This document shows, in pieces, positions 26,641 through 35,733 of a DNA stretch of 64,000 bases. Origin of the DNA: G963674835 sp963674835 (lineage in GTDB: Bacteria; Planctomycetota; Planctomycetia; Pirellulales; Thermoguttaceae); contig CAXXKC010000003.1 of NCBI GenBank assembly GCA_963674835.2, positions 2,294,001-2,358,000 on the forward strand, written 5' to 3'. The notes beneath the pieces were generated by a model, which saw only the letters and a list, made by a program, of their open reading frames with translations, was not told where the DNA came from and did not search any database. How positions within the stretch are numbered: position 1 is the first letter of the stretch; each line of letters starts with the position of its first letter. The position numbers and the translations under genes are program-made.

Positions 26641-28125
26641 CTAGCGGACGTACTGCGAGAGATTCTCGAGCACTTCGCCTTGCGGGTTGCGAATGTTCAC
26701 TTCGAGCGGCATTTGGCCGGGCAGGTTGTGCGTGGCACAGCCGAAACAGGGATCGTAGGCCCGGAAGGCCATCTCGACCTTGTTCAACAGTCCTTCGCGA
26801 ACCTGGCCCCTCTGGATCAGGCTTTGGGCGGCCTGTTTGACCGACATGCAGATCGGAGCGTTGTTGTTGGTCGTGCCGACGATCAGGTTCACCTTGGTGA
26901 GGATGCCGCGTTCGTCGGTGGTGTAGTGATGGGTGAGCGTACCGCGCGGGGCTTCCACACAGCCGACGCCTTCGGTGGGCGTTTGCGTGGGGAGCACGCG
27001 GTACTCGGGCCCGGTGATCTCGGGATCGGTGGCCAACTCGACCCAGCGTTCGGCGGAATAGAGCAGCTCGATGAGGCGAGCCCAGTGCGTAGCCAGGGTG
27101 TGATGGACGGGCTTGCCGCCGAGCGTTTCGTAGAATCGCTCGTATTCCTTCTGCGCCAAGGGAGTGGCCATGCCGTCGGCCGCGTTGAGGCGCGACAGGG
27201 GCGTGGCCTTGTAGACGCCCGACTCGGGTCCGTCGACGAAGCCCTTCCAGCCGACCTTCTTGAGGTAGGGAAACTTGAGGTAGGACCAGGGCTCGACGCG
27301 CTCGGCGACGTACTCGCGGTAGTCCTTGGCATCGTACTTGGCGTGTTCCTTGCCGTCAGGGCCAACAACGCGGATCTTGCCGTCGTAGAAGTTCACGTGG
27401 TTGTTGGCATCGACCATGCCCATGTTATAGGTCTTATGGGTATAGATGCCGCCGGTGATGAGCTCGACGTACTCGGTGTTCTTGAGCACGACATCGTTGA
27501 AGAGCTGGAGCGAGAACTTGCCGAACTCGATGGCATGGCGCCCGAGCTCTTCAATCTCCTTGCGCTGCTCCTCGGTGATGCCACGGCTAACGCCGCCAGG
27601 CAGGCCCCAATTGGGATGGACGGGCCGGCCACCGATGGTCTTGATAAGGTGGTGGCCATCACGGCGCATCTTGAGCACCTTACCGGCGATATCCATGCCC
27701 ACCTTGGCGACCACACCGAGGATATTCCGCTCCGCCGGCGGGGCCTCGGGACCGACGACGAAATCGGGGCCGCCGAGGGCGTAGAAGTGGGTCGTGTGAT
27801 CGGTGGCGAAGAAGATGCTGTAGAACAGTTCGCGGAGCTTCTTGGCCGTGGAGGGCGGATCGACGTGGAAGACGCCGTCGAGTGCCTTGGTGGCCGCCAT
27901 GTGATGCGCCTCGGGGCAAACGCCGCAGATGCGGGCGGTGAGGTTGGGCATGTCTTCGGCGGGCCGGCCCACGCAGAAACGCTCGAAGCCGCGGAGCTCG
28001 GGAATCTGCAGGTAGGCGTTGGCGACATCACCTTCTTCGTTGAGGAAGATGTCGATCTTGCCGTGGCCTTCCAGCCGGGTGATGGGATCGATGGAAATGC
28101 GTTTGGACTTAGTCGTTGTGCTCAT
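26641..28125 (-). CDS. mvhA: [NiFe] hydrogenase large subunit, Mvh-type (group 3c-like)
   Basis: 494-aa catalytic subunit that holds the NiFe(CN)2CO site. The N-terminal L1 motif is RICGVCPEAHHMAATKAL and the C-terminal L2 motif is DPCFGCATH, so all four Ni-ligating Cys are present. A 28-residue tail after L2 (NLPGQMPLEV onward) resembles group 3 enzymes and may be clipped during maturation. No membrane anchor or Tat signal; cytoplasmic. It is the last gene of the hdr-mvh operon, 19 nt after mvhG. ATG 28125 is the start with the family N-terminus (ITRLEGHGKIDIFLNEEG). No hyp maturation genes lie in this window. Confidence 0.93.
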   Translation of the reverse strand: MSTTTKSKRISIDPITRLEGHGKIDIFLNEEGDVANAYLQIPELRGFERFCVGRPAEDMPNLTARICGVCPEAHHMAATKALDGVFHVDPPSTAKKLRELFYSIFFATDHTTHFYALGGPDFVVGPEAPPAERNILGVVAKVGMDIAGKVLKMRRDGHHLIKTIGGRPVHPNWGLPGGVSRGITEEQRKEIEELGRHAIEFGKFSLQLFNDVVLKNTEYVELITGGIYTHKTYNMGMVDANNHVNFYDGKIRVVGPDGKEHAKYDAKDYREYVAERVEPWSYLKFPYLKKVGWKGFVDGPESGVYKATPLSRLNAADGMATPLAQKEYERFYETLGGKPVHHTLATHWARLIELLYSAERWVELATDPEITGPEYRVLPTQTPTEGVGCVEAPRGTLTHHYTTDERGILTKVNLIVGTTNNNAPICMSVKQAAQSLIQRGQVREGLLNKVEMAFRAYDPCFGCATHNLPGQMPLEVNIRNPQGEVLENLSQYVR

Positions 28126-28144
28126 GGTACGGTGTTTCTCCTGC

Positions 28145-29182
28145 TTACGACGACTTTTCGGCCGCCGCGGCACCGTTGCCGTTGTTAGCCAATTTGTTAC
28201 GACGCAATAGACTGTGGGCGAGGCTGAACCGGTAGAAGCTGCCTACCGGATCGGGAATGCCCTCCTGGATGATACGGTCGATCTCGTCCGGATCGTCGGA
28301 GTCGATCACCGAGGCCAACGCACTCATCAGTCGGGCACCGTAATCTTCGACGCCGACCGGCGCCCCATAACAGCCGATGCAGGGCGAATTGACCTTGGGG
28401 CAGAGGGCACCGCAGCCCGCCCGGGTGGCGATGCCGCAGCAGAGGAGGCCTTGCTCCAAGAGGCATGTATCGGGGTCGGGGATGATTTCCCAAGTGCGGT
28501 GGAACTTCTTGATCTTCTTCTCGGTTCGCTTGCGTTCGCACGTATCGCACACGGTCGAGTCGCAGCCGATGACCGATCCGGGCGGCGGCAGCTTGTTTTC
28601 GAGGATGGCGACGATGGCCTCCCAGATGCGGTCCGCTTCGGGCGGGCAGCCGGGGAGGTAATAGTCGACGCCAACCGTCTGGTCCAGGGTTTTGAGGGTG
28701 TCGTAAAGCACCGGCAAGTAGAGGGTGCCTTCGGGCACCTCGGTTTCGTGCTGCGGGCGAACGTCGTTGGGGTTTTCGGTCGATACCGTTTCGCGATAAC
28801 AGGTGTCGAATATCTGCTCGCGGGTATTGAGGTTGGCCAGGCCGGGGATGCAGCCTTCACTGGCACAGGAGCCGAAGGCCACCAGCACTTTGGACTTGCG
28901 CCGCAGCAGTTGGGCCATGTACTCCTGTTCGCTGGTACGGATGCCGCCGTTGAACAGGCAGAGGTCGATTTCGCCATCGGCCATCTTTTCGATGTCGTGG
29001 ACCTTGCCATCGGTGGCGCAGGGCCAGAGGACGATATCGAAGGCTTCGGCCACCTTGAGGATCTTATCGTCGATGCCCAGGACGGCGATTTCGCAGCCGC
29101 CGCAGGAGGCCGCCCAGTAGAGGGCCAGCTTGCCTTTCGGCTTGGCAGGGACGGGTTCCGTCGGGGTTGTCGGGTCGCTCAT
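28145..29182 (-). CDS. mvhG: [NiFe] hydrogenase small subunit, Mvh-type
   Basis: 345 aa, the Fe-S electron-relay subunit. It has the proximal-cluster Cys in AASCGGCEIAVLG, FGSCASEGCIPG and YLPGCPPEADRIWE, and a C-terminal Cys-rich region (CDSTVCDTC, then CCGIATRAGCGALCPK, then SPCIGCYGAP) for two more clusters. There is no Tat signal, as expected for a cytoplasmic group 3 enzyme. The ATG overlaps the mvhD stop by 4 nt (ATGA), so translation is coupled. Confidence 0.93.
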   Translation of the reverse strand: MSDPTTPTEPVPAKPKGKLALYWAASCGGCEIAVLGIDDKILKVAEAFDIVLWPCATDGKVHDIEKMADGEIDLCLFNGGIRTSEQEYMAQLLRRKSKVLVAFGSCASEGCIPGLANLNTREQIFDTCYRETVSTENPNDVRPQHETEVPEGTLYLPVLYDTLKTLDQTVGVDYYLPGCPPEADRIWEAIVAILENKLPPPGSVIGCDSTVCDTCERKRTEKKIKKFHRTWEIIPDPDTCLLEQGLLCCGIATRAGCGALCPKVNSPCIGCYGAPVGVEDYGARLMSALASVIDSDDPDEIDRIIQEGIPDPVGSFYRFSLAHSLLRRNKLANNGNGAAAAEKSS

Positions 29183-29676
29183 GACTGGACCTCCATCGCC
29201 TCTTCATGCTCTTTGACAATGCTTTCCAGGGCTTCCAAGCGGTCGCCGTCTTCCTGCCAGTTGGCAGGCCAGCTCAGCGGTCCGAGTGCCTTGACGTCGC
29301 TGACGAGCTTGTTAATGGCTTCGGCCAACTGCTGCCCTTCGGCGGCGGAAGCCCAGACCAACTGCACGCGTTTGTCCTCGACGCCCATCTGCCGCAGCAT
29401 GTGCTTGATCATGGCGAACCGGCGCATGGCCTTGTAGTTCTGCTCGATGTAGTGGCACTCGCCGGGATGGCATCCGGCGATCATCACGCCGTCGGCACCC
29501 ATCGAGAGGGCCTTCAAGACGAAGGCCGGATCGACGCGACCGCTGCACATGACGCGAATGATGCGGACGTTAGGCGGATACTTGATGCGTGCCGAGCCGG
29601 CCAAGTCGGCCGCGCGGTACGAGCACCAGTTGCACAAAAAACCGATAATTTTGGGTTCGAATGATGACTGGCTCAT
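29179..29676 (-). CDS. mvhD: MvhD-type hydrogenase iron-sulfur subunit
   Basis: 165 aa. The N-terminal FLCNWCSYRAADLAGSARI and the later MCSGRVDPAFVLKALSMGAD and GCHPGECHY supply the Cys ligands of a [2Fe-2S] cluster. In methanogens MvhD passes electrons from the hydrogenase MvhAG to HdrA, so its position between hdrA and mvhG is the expected order. GAGG lies 8 nt before ATG 29676. It begins 21 nt after the end of hdrA. Confidence 0.93.
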   Translation of the reverse strand: MSQSSFEPKIIGFLCNWCSYRAADLAGSARIKYPPNVRIIRVMCSGRVDPAFVLKALSMGADGVMIAGCHPGECHYIEQNYKAMRRFAMIKHMLRQMGVEDKRVQLVWASAAEGQQLAEAINKLVSDVKALGPLSWPANWQEDGDRLEALESIVKEHEEAMEVQS

Positions 29677-29697
29677 ATGGCGATCCTCGACTCCCTA

Positions 29698-31734
29698 TCA
29701 GGAAGAGATGGGCTGGGGTTCCGGTTGGGCGGCCTTGGACGCAGCGTCGTCCCCGCTGGGGCCGGCATCCCACAACGCCCCTTCGATTTGGGCAAAGATC
29801 TGCTGGTTGTTGAAGTGCGATCCGGTGATGGCACCGGCCGGGCAGGCCGCCACGCAGGTACCGCACCCTTTGCACAACGACGAGATCACGCGGCTGACTT
29901 CCTTCTCGGCATCGTACTCGATGGCGTTGTAGGGGCACATGTTGTTACAGATGCGGCAGCCGGAGCAGGCCTCTTCTTCGATGGAGGCGACGATCGGCTC
30001 GATCATCACCTCGCCCTTGGTGATCATTCCCATGACCCTGGCCGCGGCGGCAGCCCCTTGGGCGACCGAGGCGGGGATGTCCTTGGGTCCCTGGCAGGCA
30101 CCGGCAACGAAGATACCGTCGGTCATGGTGGCGACCGGGTCGAGCTTCGGATGCCGTTCGGTGTACCAGCCGGCCATGCTGCAGGAGATGCCGCACTTGA
30201 GGCCGATTTCCTTTGCGTCGGTCTGCGGCTCCAGGGCGCCCATGAGGACGACCATGTCGACGGGGATGCGTCGTTGCTTGCCGACGAGAGTATCTTCCAC
30301 CTGGATGATGAGCTTACCCTTTTCGCTCGGGAGCCGGGCGGCGTCAGTCACCTCGGCCACCTTTCCGCGAACGAAGTGCATACCCTCTTCGAGGAGGCGT
30401 TGGTAGAACTCTTCGTAGCCCTTTTGATTGGCGCGGATGTCGATATAGAAGCTGTAGACCTCAGCGTTGGTCTTCTCGAGCACGAGATGGCCGAACTTCA
30501 TGGCGGCCATGCAGCAGATGCCGGAGCAGTACTCGTTGTGGTTGGTATCGCGGCTGCCGACGCAGTGGACGATGGCGACCGACTTGGGCTCGGTCTTGCC
30601 GTCGCGCAGGACGATCTTACCGCCAGTCGGACCGGCCGCATTGCAGAGGCGCTCGAACTCCATGCTGGTGTAGACGTTGGCCAGGCGGCCGAAGCCGAAC
30701 TGGGGCAACTGGGCGCAGTCGAAGAGCTTCCAACCGGTCGCCATGATGATGTTACCGACGTCGAGTTCGATGATCTCGTCTTCCTGGTCGAATCGGATGG
30801 CGCTGGTGGGGCAGACCTTCTCGCAGACTCGGCATTTGCCCCGCTCGAAATAGGTGCAGTTGGCCTTGTCGATCACGGGCACCCGGGGGACGGCCTGGGG
30901 GAACGGCGTATAGATGGCCTTGCGGTAGCCCATACTGGCCTCGAACTCGGTATCGAGGATCTTGCGCGGGCACTTTTCCGAGCAGATGCCGCAGCCGGTG
31001 CAGGCGGCGTAGTCGACGCAGCGGGCCTTCTTGCGGATCTTGACCTTGAAGCTGCCGACCGAACCGCTGACCTCTTCGAGCTCCGCGTAGGTCAGCAGGG
31101 TGACGTTTTCGTGCTGGCCGGCCTCGGACATCTTGGGCGTGAGGATACAGGCTGAACAGTCCAGGGTGGGGAAGGTCTTATCGAACTGGGCCATGTGGCC
31201 GCCGATCGAGGCGCTTCGATCCATGAGATAGACCGGGTAGCCGGCGTCGGCCAGTTCGATCGCGGCTTGGAGGCCGGCGATGCCGCCGCCGACGACGAGC
31301 GTGGCGGGGTTGACCTTCACGTACATGGGCTCAAGCGGCTGCTGCAGCTTGACGCGCTCGGCCGAAGCGGAGACGAGTGCCTTGGCTTTCGCCGTGGCGG
31401 CCAACTTGTCGCTGGAGACCCAGGAGACGTGCTCGCGGATGTTGGCCATATCGAAGAGGTAGGGGTTCATGCCGGCGTTCTGGCAGGCACGGCGGAAGGT
31501 CTTCTCGTGCAGCTGCGGCGAGCAGGCGGCCACGACGACGCGGGTGAGGCCTTCCTTCTTGATGTCGTCCTCGATCATCTGCTGGCCGAGCGAGGAGCAC
31601 ATGAACTTATAGTCTTTCGACACGGCGACGTCTTTGATATGCTCACCGGCCCACTTGGCCACATCTTCGACGTCGACCATACCGGCGATATTGCTACCGC
31701 AATGGCAGACATAAATGCCGACTCTCTCGGCCAT
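29698..31734 (-). CDS. hdrA: HdrA, FAD-containing electron-bifurcating subunit
   Basis: 678 aa. It has an N-terminal Cys domain (IYVCHCGSNIAGMV, then AACSPQLHEKTF), an FAD-binding Rossmann motif VVGGGIAGLQAA at about 147-158, an internal cluster motif CTGCGICSEKCP, and two C-terminal [4Fe-4S] ferredoxin motifs CSGCRICNNMCP and CKGCGTCVAACP. In known Hdr-Mvh complexes this FAD splits H2 electrons between ferredoxin and the HdrBC disulfide site. GGAGG precedes ATG 31734. It lies 161 nt after hdrB, a gap that contains a perfect hairpin. Confidence 0.95.
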   Translation of the reverse strand: MAERVGIYVCHCGSNIAGMVDVEDVAKWAGEHIKDVAVSKDYKFMCSSLGQQMIEDDIKKEGLTRVVVAACSPQLHEKTFRRACQNAGMNPYLFDMANIREHVSWVSSDKLAATAKAKALVSASAERVKLQQPLEPMYVKVNPATLVVGGGIAGLQAAIELADAGYPVYLMDRSASIGGHMAQFDKTFPTLDCSACILTPKMSEAGQHENVTLLTYAELEEVSGSVGSFKVKIRKKARCVDYAACTGCGICSEKCPRKILDTEFEASMGYRKAIYTPFPQAVPRVPVIDKANCTYFERGKCRVCEKVCPTSAIRFDQEDEIIELDVGNIIMATGWKLFDCAQLPQFGFGRLANVYTSMEFERLCNAAGPTGGKIVLRDGKTEPKSVAIVHCVGSRDTNHNEYCSGICCMAAMKFGHLVLEKTNAEVYSFYIDIRANQKGYEEFYQRLLEEGMHFVRGKVAEVTDAARLPSEKGKLIIQVEDTLVGKQRRIPVDMVVLMGALEPQTDAKEIGLKCGISCSMAGWYTERHPKLDPVATMTDGIFVAGACQGPKDIPASVAQGAAAAARVMGMITKGEVMIEPIVASIEEEACSGCRICNNMCPYNAIEYDAEKEVSRVISSLCKGCGTCVAACPAGAITGSHFNNQQIFAQIEGALWDAGPSGDDAASKAAQPEPQPISS

Positions 31735-31814
31735 GGTCGTCCTCCAGTCAGAGTTTTGGCAGGTTATGCGTCGGCGGGACGCGCGTTGTGTTGGGGAAGT
31801 TTTTCTTGGGGGTT

Positions 31815-31832
31815 GTTATGCTGAAGCATAAC
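31815..31832 (-). other. Perfect hairpin in the hdrB-hdrA intercistronic gap
   Basis: GTTATGC, a 4-nt loop and GCATAAC form a 7-bp perfect stem between hdrB and hdrA. There is no T-run after it on the minus strand (the transcript continues AACCCCC), so it is not a canonical terminator. It could be a processing or stability element that sets the ratio of HdrBC to HdrA-Mvh. Function is inference. Confidence 0.45.
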
Positions 31833-31895
31833 CTACGTGGTCGTGTGTTCTTGCGTATGATGCTTGTTTGCGTTCCTGATTTGGCCGTGGCCGTC

Positions 31896-32792
31896 TTATG
31901 AGGCGGCCGCAGATTGGGCGCCGTTGAGCTTGCTGGTGATGACGGGCGTGGCCGCCACGAGTTCCTTGCCGAAGCCCAGCTTGGTCATGTCGATGCCGAA
32001 GGCCACGCCCAGAAGCTGTGTGAAGTAGATGATGGGCATGTGAAAATTCGTGCCGAACATGGCGTTGACGTTGCTCTGGTAGGCATCGAGGTTCAACTGG
32101 CACATCGGGCACATGCAGAGGATCATGTCGGCCTCGTAGTCGACGGCGCTCTGCAGCAGGCGGCGATGCAACTCGAAGGCCTGCGGTTCGCTGATCTGGG
32201 TCATGTGGCCGCCGCAGCAATGGGCTTTGACGGGGTAATCGACCACCTCGGCGCCGACCCACTTGAAGAGCTCGTCCATTTGCATGGGGTACTCGGTGCT
32301 ATCGTTGCCCTTGATGGGCCGCACCACTTGGCAGCCGTAGTAGGGGGCGATGCGGAGGCCGGCCAGCGGTTTGACGACCTTGTCGCGGATGGCCGTTTCG
32401 CCGATATCCTGGCAGACGACATCCAACAGGTGGCGGACTTTGACGCGGCCCGCCTTGTAGCTGAGCCCGCCAGCCGACAGGGCGGCGTTGATCTTCTTGT
32501 TCATCTCCGGGTTTTCGGCCATGAGCCGGTCGGTCTTGGCCAGATTGCAGAAGCAGGCGGCACAGGGGGCGACCACCTGGTCCAACTGCGGATCGACCAG
32601 AGCCAAGTTGCGTGCGACGACCGCACAGGCGGTCAGTTCTTCCTGCGAGAAGTACTCGGTTGCGCCGCAGCAGTTCCAGTCGTCGATTTCCAGGAGCTTG
32701 ATGTCCAGGAGGTCGGCCACCGCTCGCATGGAGATGTCGTATGCGGCGGCGTTATAGTCCATCGAGCAGCCAGGGTAATACGCGTATTTCAC
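31896..32792 (-). CDS. hdrB: HdrB, CCG-domain subunit of heterodisulfide-reductase-like complex
   Basis: 298 aa with two CCG modules. The first has YYPGCSMDYN, DWNCCGATEYF and APCAACFCNL. The second has PYYGCQVVRP, AHCCGGHMT and CMCPMCQLNLDAYQ. In methanogens these bind the two non-cubane [4Fe-4S] clusters that reduce CoM-S-S-CoB. A planctomycete is not expected to make that disulfide, so the natural acceptor is open. GTG start at 32792 overlaps the hdrC stop (GTGA). Confidence 0.93.
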   Translation of the reverse strand: MKYAYYPGCSMDYNAAAYDISMRAVADLLDIKLLEIDDWNCCGATEYFSQEELTACAVVARNLALVDPQLDQVVAPCAACFCNLAKTDRLMAENPEMNKKINAALSAGGLSYKAGRVKVRHLLDVVCQDIGETAIRDKVVKPLAGLRIAPYYGCQVVRPIKGNDSTEYPMQMDELFKWVGAEVVDYPVKAHCCGGHMTQISEPQAFELHRRLLQSAVDYEADMILCMCPMCQLNLDAYQSNVNAMFGTNFHMPIIYFTQLLGVAFGIDMTKLGFGKELVAATPVITSKLNGAQSAAAS

Positions 32793-33361
32793 GGCTTCTC
32801 CCCTATCTCGCGAGCTTTCTTGATGATGGCCTGCAATTGGTCGAGCTTCTTGATCCTGGTGGGCAGCAGGCCCATGCGACCCCTGGTGAACATCGACAAG
32901 CCCATCGGCACCATTTTCAACATGGCGAACGGCTTGTTGAGCAGATAGAAGCGGCTGGCGAGGCCCAACTCCCAACTGCGGCCATAGCGTTCGACGTAGT
33001 CGGTGAACGTCTTGGCCAGCGCCGGGGCATCGGTTTCGCGGGCGAGCTTGTCGCGGATGGCCATGCGCTTCAGGGTGTACATGATGTCGGTGATGGGGAT
33101 CTGCTGCGGGCACCGCGTGGTGCAGAAATAGCAGGATACGCAGCACCACATCGTGTTGGCTGAAAGCACTTCCTCGCGCTTGTTGGCGTTGATCATGGCG
33201 AACAGCGTGCGCGGGGTGTACTGCATATCGGCCCCGCTGGGGCACGAACCGCCACAACTGCCGCACTGGAGGCAGTGGACAATCCGCTCCCCGTCTGGGG
33301 TTTCTTCGATCACCTCGTTGAGGAACCCGGCGCCGAGCACATCGGGCTGTTGTGCGATCAT
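32789..33361 (-). CDS. hdrC: HdrC, ferredoxin-like subunit of heterodisulfide-reductase-like complex
   Basis: 190 aa with two [4Fe-4S] motifs, CLQCGSCGGSCPSG and CCVSCYFCTTRCPQQ. The Cys count fits two cubane clusters that relay electrons from HdrA to HdrB. The C-terminal helical half (about 110-190) matches the HdrC scaffold. ATG 33361 has an optimal GGAGG 6 nt upstream. It is the first gene of the six-gene hdrC-hdrB-hdrA-mvhD-mvhG-mvhA operon, so the promoter should lie just above 33361. Confidence 0.93.
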   Translation of the reverse strand: MIAQQPDVLGAGFLNEVIEETPDGERIVHCLQCGSCGGSCPSGADMQYTPRTLFAMINANKREEVLSANTMWCCVSCYFCTTRCPQQIPITDIMYTLKRMAIRDKLARETDAPALAKTFTDYVERYGRSWELGLASRFYLLNKPFAMLKMVPMGLSMFTRGRMGLLPTRIKKLDQLQAIIKKAREIGEKP

Positions 33362-33794
33362 CGATTTCCTCCGGCGCTTTTTAGCGCCCTAGTGGTCCTA
33401 CAAGTTCGGGTCACGATTGACCGGGCCTGGCTGTCTAGCAAGGCGCGTGCCAGTTGACGAATGGAGGGCAGCCGTTTCTTGCATCGCCCCTATGTACAAG
33501 GGTTTACAGATTTCGGGTCGCCCACGTTTGCTTGAGGGATAGCGGAATTGCGCCACGGATTCCCGTGGCTGACGCGCGGAATTCCGTGGCCTCGAAAGGC
33601 GGGGTGCCAGGAAAAAAACACAAAGAGGGCGGTCAGAGCACCGCGAGTCATCATCACGAGTCGGCCCCGATCGGACGGAACTCGCCGCGCTCGGCCCACC
33701 CTCTCCCAACTACTCAGTCTGTTGAGCGTACCATTTTTCGGTTCCGAGCAACAGGGACCCGTTGGGGGATCAAGCGAGCATCGAACGCGTGGTT
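33362..33794. other. Intergenic region upstream of the hdr operon
   Basis: About 430 nt between the hdr operon start and the end of rlmN, both on the minus strand. It should contain the hdr promoter. An imperfect direct repeat (CGGATTCCCGTGG and CGGAATTCCGTGG near 33556-33590) is visible. No gene or RNA was recognised. Confidence 0.4.
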
Positions 33795-34820
33795 TTATTC
33801 ACCGCGTCGCAACTGGCCGCACGCGGCGCTGATGCGGTCGCCCTTGCGGTAGCGGATCTTCACGGCCAACCCCCCGTCCTGAAGAACATCGACGAAATGA
33901 GCGACCACGGCCGGGTGTGGCGCCGCGTAGGGCAGACCGGACACCGCGTTGTAGGGAATCAGATTGACCAGCGCCGGGCGGCCCTGGAGCAGGCGGACCA
34001 GCCGCCGAGCGTGTTCCGGTTGGTCGTTCACGTCGCCGAGCAAGACGTACTCGAACGTGACACGACGTCCGGTGACGTCGAAGAAGTAGTCGGCGGCTTC
34101 CATGATGGCCGTGATGCCGGTCTTGCGGTTCGTCGGCACCAGGCGGCTACGCAACTCGTCGTCGGGAGCATGGAGCGAAACGGCCAAATGGTACTGACAG
34201 TCCTGATCAGCCAGTCGACGAATGGCCGGCGGCAGACCGACGGTCGAAATGGTAATCCGCCGCTGACTGATCCCCAACCCTTGGGGACTGCTGATGACGG
34301 CCAAGGCCGGCAGGAGCCGGTCGAGATTGGCCAGCGGCTCGCCCATGCCCATGACGACGACGTGGCTGATGCGTTCTCCGTCGGGCAAAAGCCGTTTGAG
34401 TTGGAGCGTTTCTTCGAGGATTTCTCCGGTGGTCAGGTTGCGGACGACCCCGTCCAGTCCGCTGGCACAGAACACGCAGCCCATAGCGCAGCCGACCTGG
34501 GTGCTGAGACAGATCGTGCGGTGTTGGCGGTCGTCGCGCAGAAGGACACACTCAATCCGCTGGCCGTCGGCGAGTTCCAAGAGCAGCTTGTCGGTCTCGT
34601 CCTCAGATCGCCGGTGGGTTACCACGCGCGTGGTCCAGAGCTCGAAGGCTTCGGTCAGCCGGTCGCGCAGAGCCTTGGGCAGGTCGGTCATTTCCTCGAA
34701 GCGGTCAACGGTCCGCTCCAGCAGCCAGCGGCGCAGCTGAGTGGCCCGGTACTCGGGCAATCCCTGCTCGACGAACCAAGCCCGAAGCTGCTGCGGGGAC
34801 CAGTCGAGTAAATGGGCCAT
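33795..34820 (-). CDS. rlmN: 23S rRNA/tRNA (adenine-C2) methyltransferase RlmN
   Basis: 341-aa radical-SAM enzyme that methylates C2 of A2503 in 23S rRNA and A37 of some tRNAs. It has the cluster motif CAMGCVFCASG, an N-terminal accessory domain (RAWFVEQGLPEYRATQLRRW), the conserved VVMGMGEPLANLD, SLHAPDDELRSRLVP, and the C-terminal Cys of SAACGQLR that forms the methyl carrier pair. ATG 34820 starts the family N-terminus. It is monocistronic and divergent from the next gene. Confidence 0.95.
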   Translation of the reverse strand: MAHLLDWSPQQLRAWFVEQGLPEYRATQLRRWLLERTVDRFEEMTDLPKALRDRLTEAFELWTTRVVTHRRSEDETDKLLLELADGQRIECVLLRDDRQHRTICLSTQVGCAMGCVFCASGLDGVVRNLTTGEILEETLQLKRLLPDGERISHVVVMGMGEPLANLDRLLPALAVISSPQGLGISQRRITISTVGLPPAIRRLADQDCQYHLAVSLHAPDDELRSRLVPTNRKTGITAIMEAADYFFDVTGRRVTFEYVLLGDVNDQPEHARRLVRLLQGRPALVNLIPYNAVSGLPYAAPHPAVVAHFVDVLQDGGLAVKIRYRKGDRISAACGQLRRGE

Positions 34821-35040
34821 GGCGGGGGCAATTCGGAATGAGGCAGTTAGAGCGGAGGAGACGGCAAGTATGGCCGGGGAGACATTTCTAAGAACTTCGC
34901 GGAGCACCGACGAATACCCTATTATACAGCCGCCACGGTTATTGGACGGCCCGGGGGGTCCCTGGCTTGACAACCACCCGTGGGGGATTGAGAATGCGTG
35001 CGCGTTTTGCCGTAAGCAACCACTGTCAAAGGCCTTGGCC

Positions 35041-35733
35041 ATGAGCACGAACAATCCATTTGACAATCAGACGTGGGACGAACAAGCGGCGGCGCCTCCG
35101 CCCAAACCGGGGATGAGCACGGGAACCAAGGTTTTGTTGATCCTGCTGATCATCTTCGGCGGGATCGCCTTGCTTTGCTGCGGTGGCCTCATCGCAGGGG
35201 GCATCTACCTGAGCAAGTACATCAACGAGTCAGTAAGCAAAGATCCGACCGTCGTCCGGCAAGTGACCCAACAGATCGTCACGATGACGATTCCTGAAGT
35301 GTTGAAGCCCGAGGCCTCTTTCGATATGAAGATGCCGATCACCGATCAGCGGCTGATGACCGGGGTAGTTTATGAGGACAAGTCGACGAGGAGTTCCTTG
35401 TTCCTAGCCGTGTTCGGCTTCCAGGAGAATCAGGCCGACCGTGAACAGATGCAGCGACAAATGGAGCAGTCGTTCCGCCAGCAAGGATTCAACACCGAGG
35501 AAAACGAGCCGGGCAACTGGGAGTCGAAGAGCCACGAGAAGGAGATCGAGATCCGCGGGAAGAAGGTGACGTTCCAGTTCACCGAGCGGAAGAACACCGA
35601 GAACGACGAGACGCGGCTCGACGTTGTCGGCTCGTTCCCGGGAGACGAAGGCCCCGTCATGCTGATGCTGTCGGCCGATACGAAGACGGTCAACGAAGAG
35701 CAGGCGGTGAAGATGCTGGAGTCGATCAAGTAG
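35041..35733 (+). CDS. Single-pass membrane protein with extracytoplasmic domain, unknown function
   Basis: 230 aa. A Pro-rich cytoplasmic start (NPFDNQTWDEQAAAPPPKPG) is followed by one strong transmembrane helix at about 30-55 (LLILLIIFGGIALLCCGGL). An external alpha/beta domain of about 170 residues follows, with charged helices (REQMQRQMEQSFRQQGFN) and beta strands (KVTFQFTERKN). The Pro-rich N-tail plus one helix layout recalls the Coa1-like protein at 6424 but the domains differ. AAAGG precedes ATG 35041. Family not recognised. Confidence 0.78.
   Translation: MSTNNPFDNQTWDEQAAAPPPKPGMSTGTKVLLILLIIFGGIALLCCGGLIAGGIYLSKYINESVSKDPTVVRQVTQQIVTMTIPEVLKPEASFDMKMPITDQRLMTGVVYEDKSTRSSLFLAVFGFQENQADREQMQRQMEQSFRQQGFNTEENEPGNWESKSHEKEIEIRGKKVTFQFTERKNTENDETRLDVVGSFPGDEGPVMLMLSADTKTVNEEQAVKMLESIK

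Noticed and set aside
26362..28188. 608-codon plus-strand frame
   Set aside because: Antisense of the [NiFe] hydrogenase large subunit, which has all Ni ligands; no ribosome binding site.
29677..31155. 492-codon plus-strand frame
   Set aside because: Antisense shadow of hdrA (Asp/Gly/Val/His-rich), no recognised domain.
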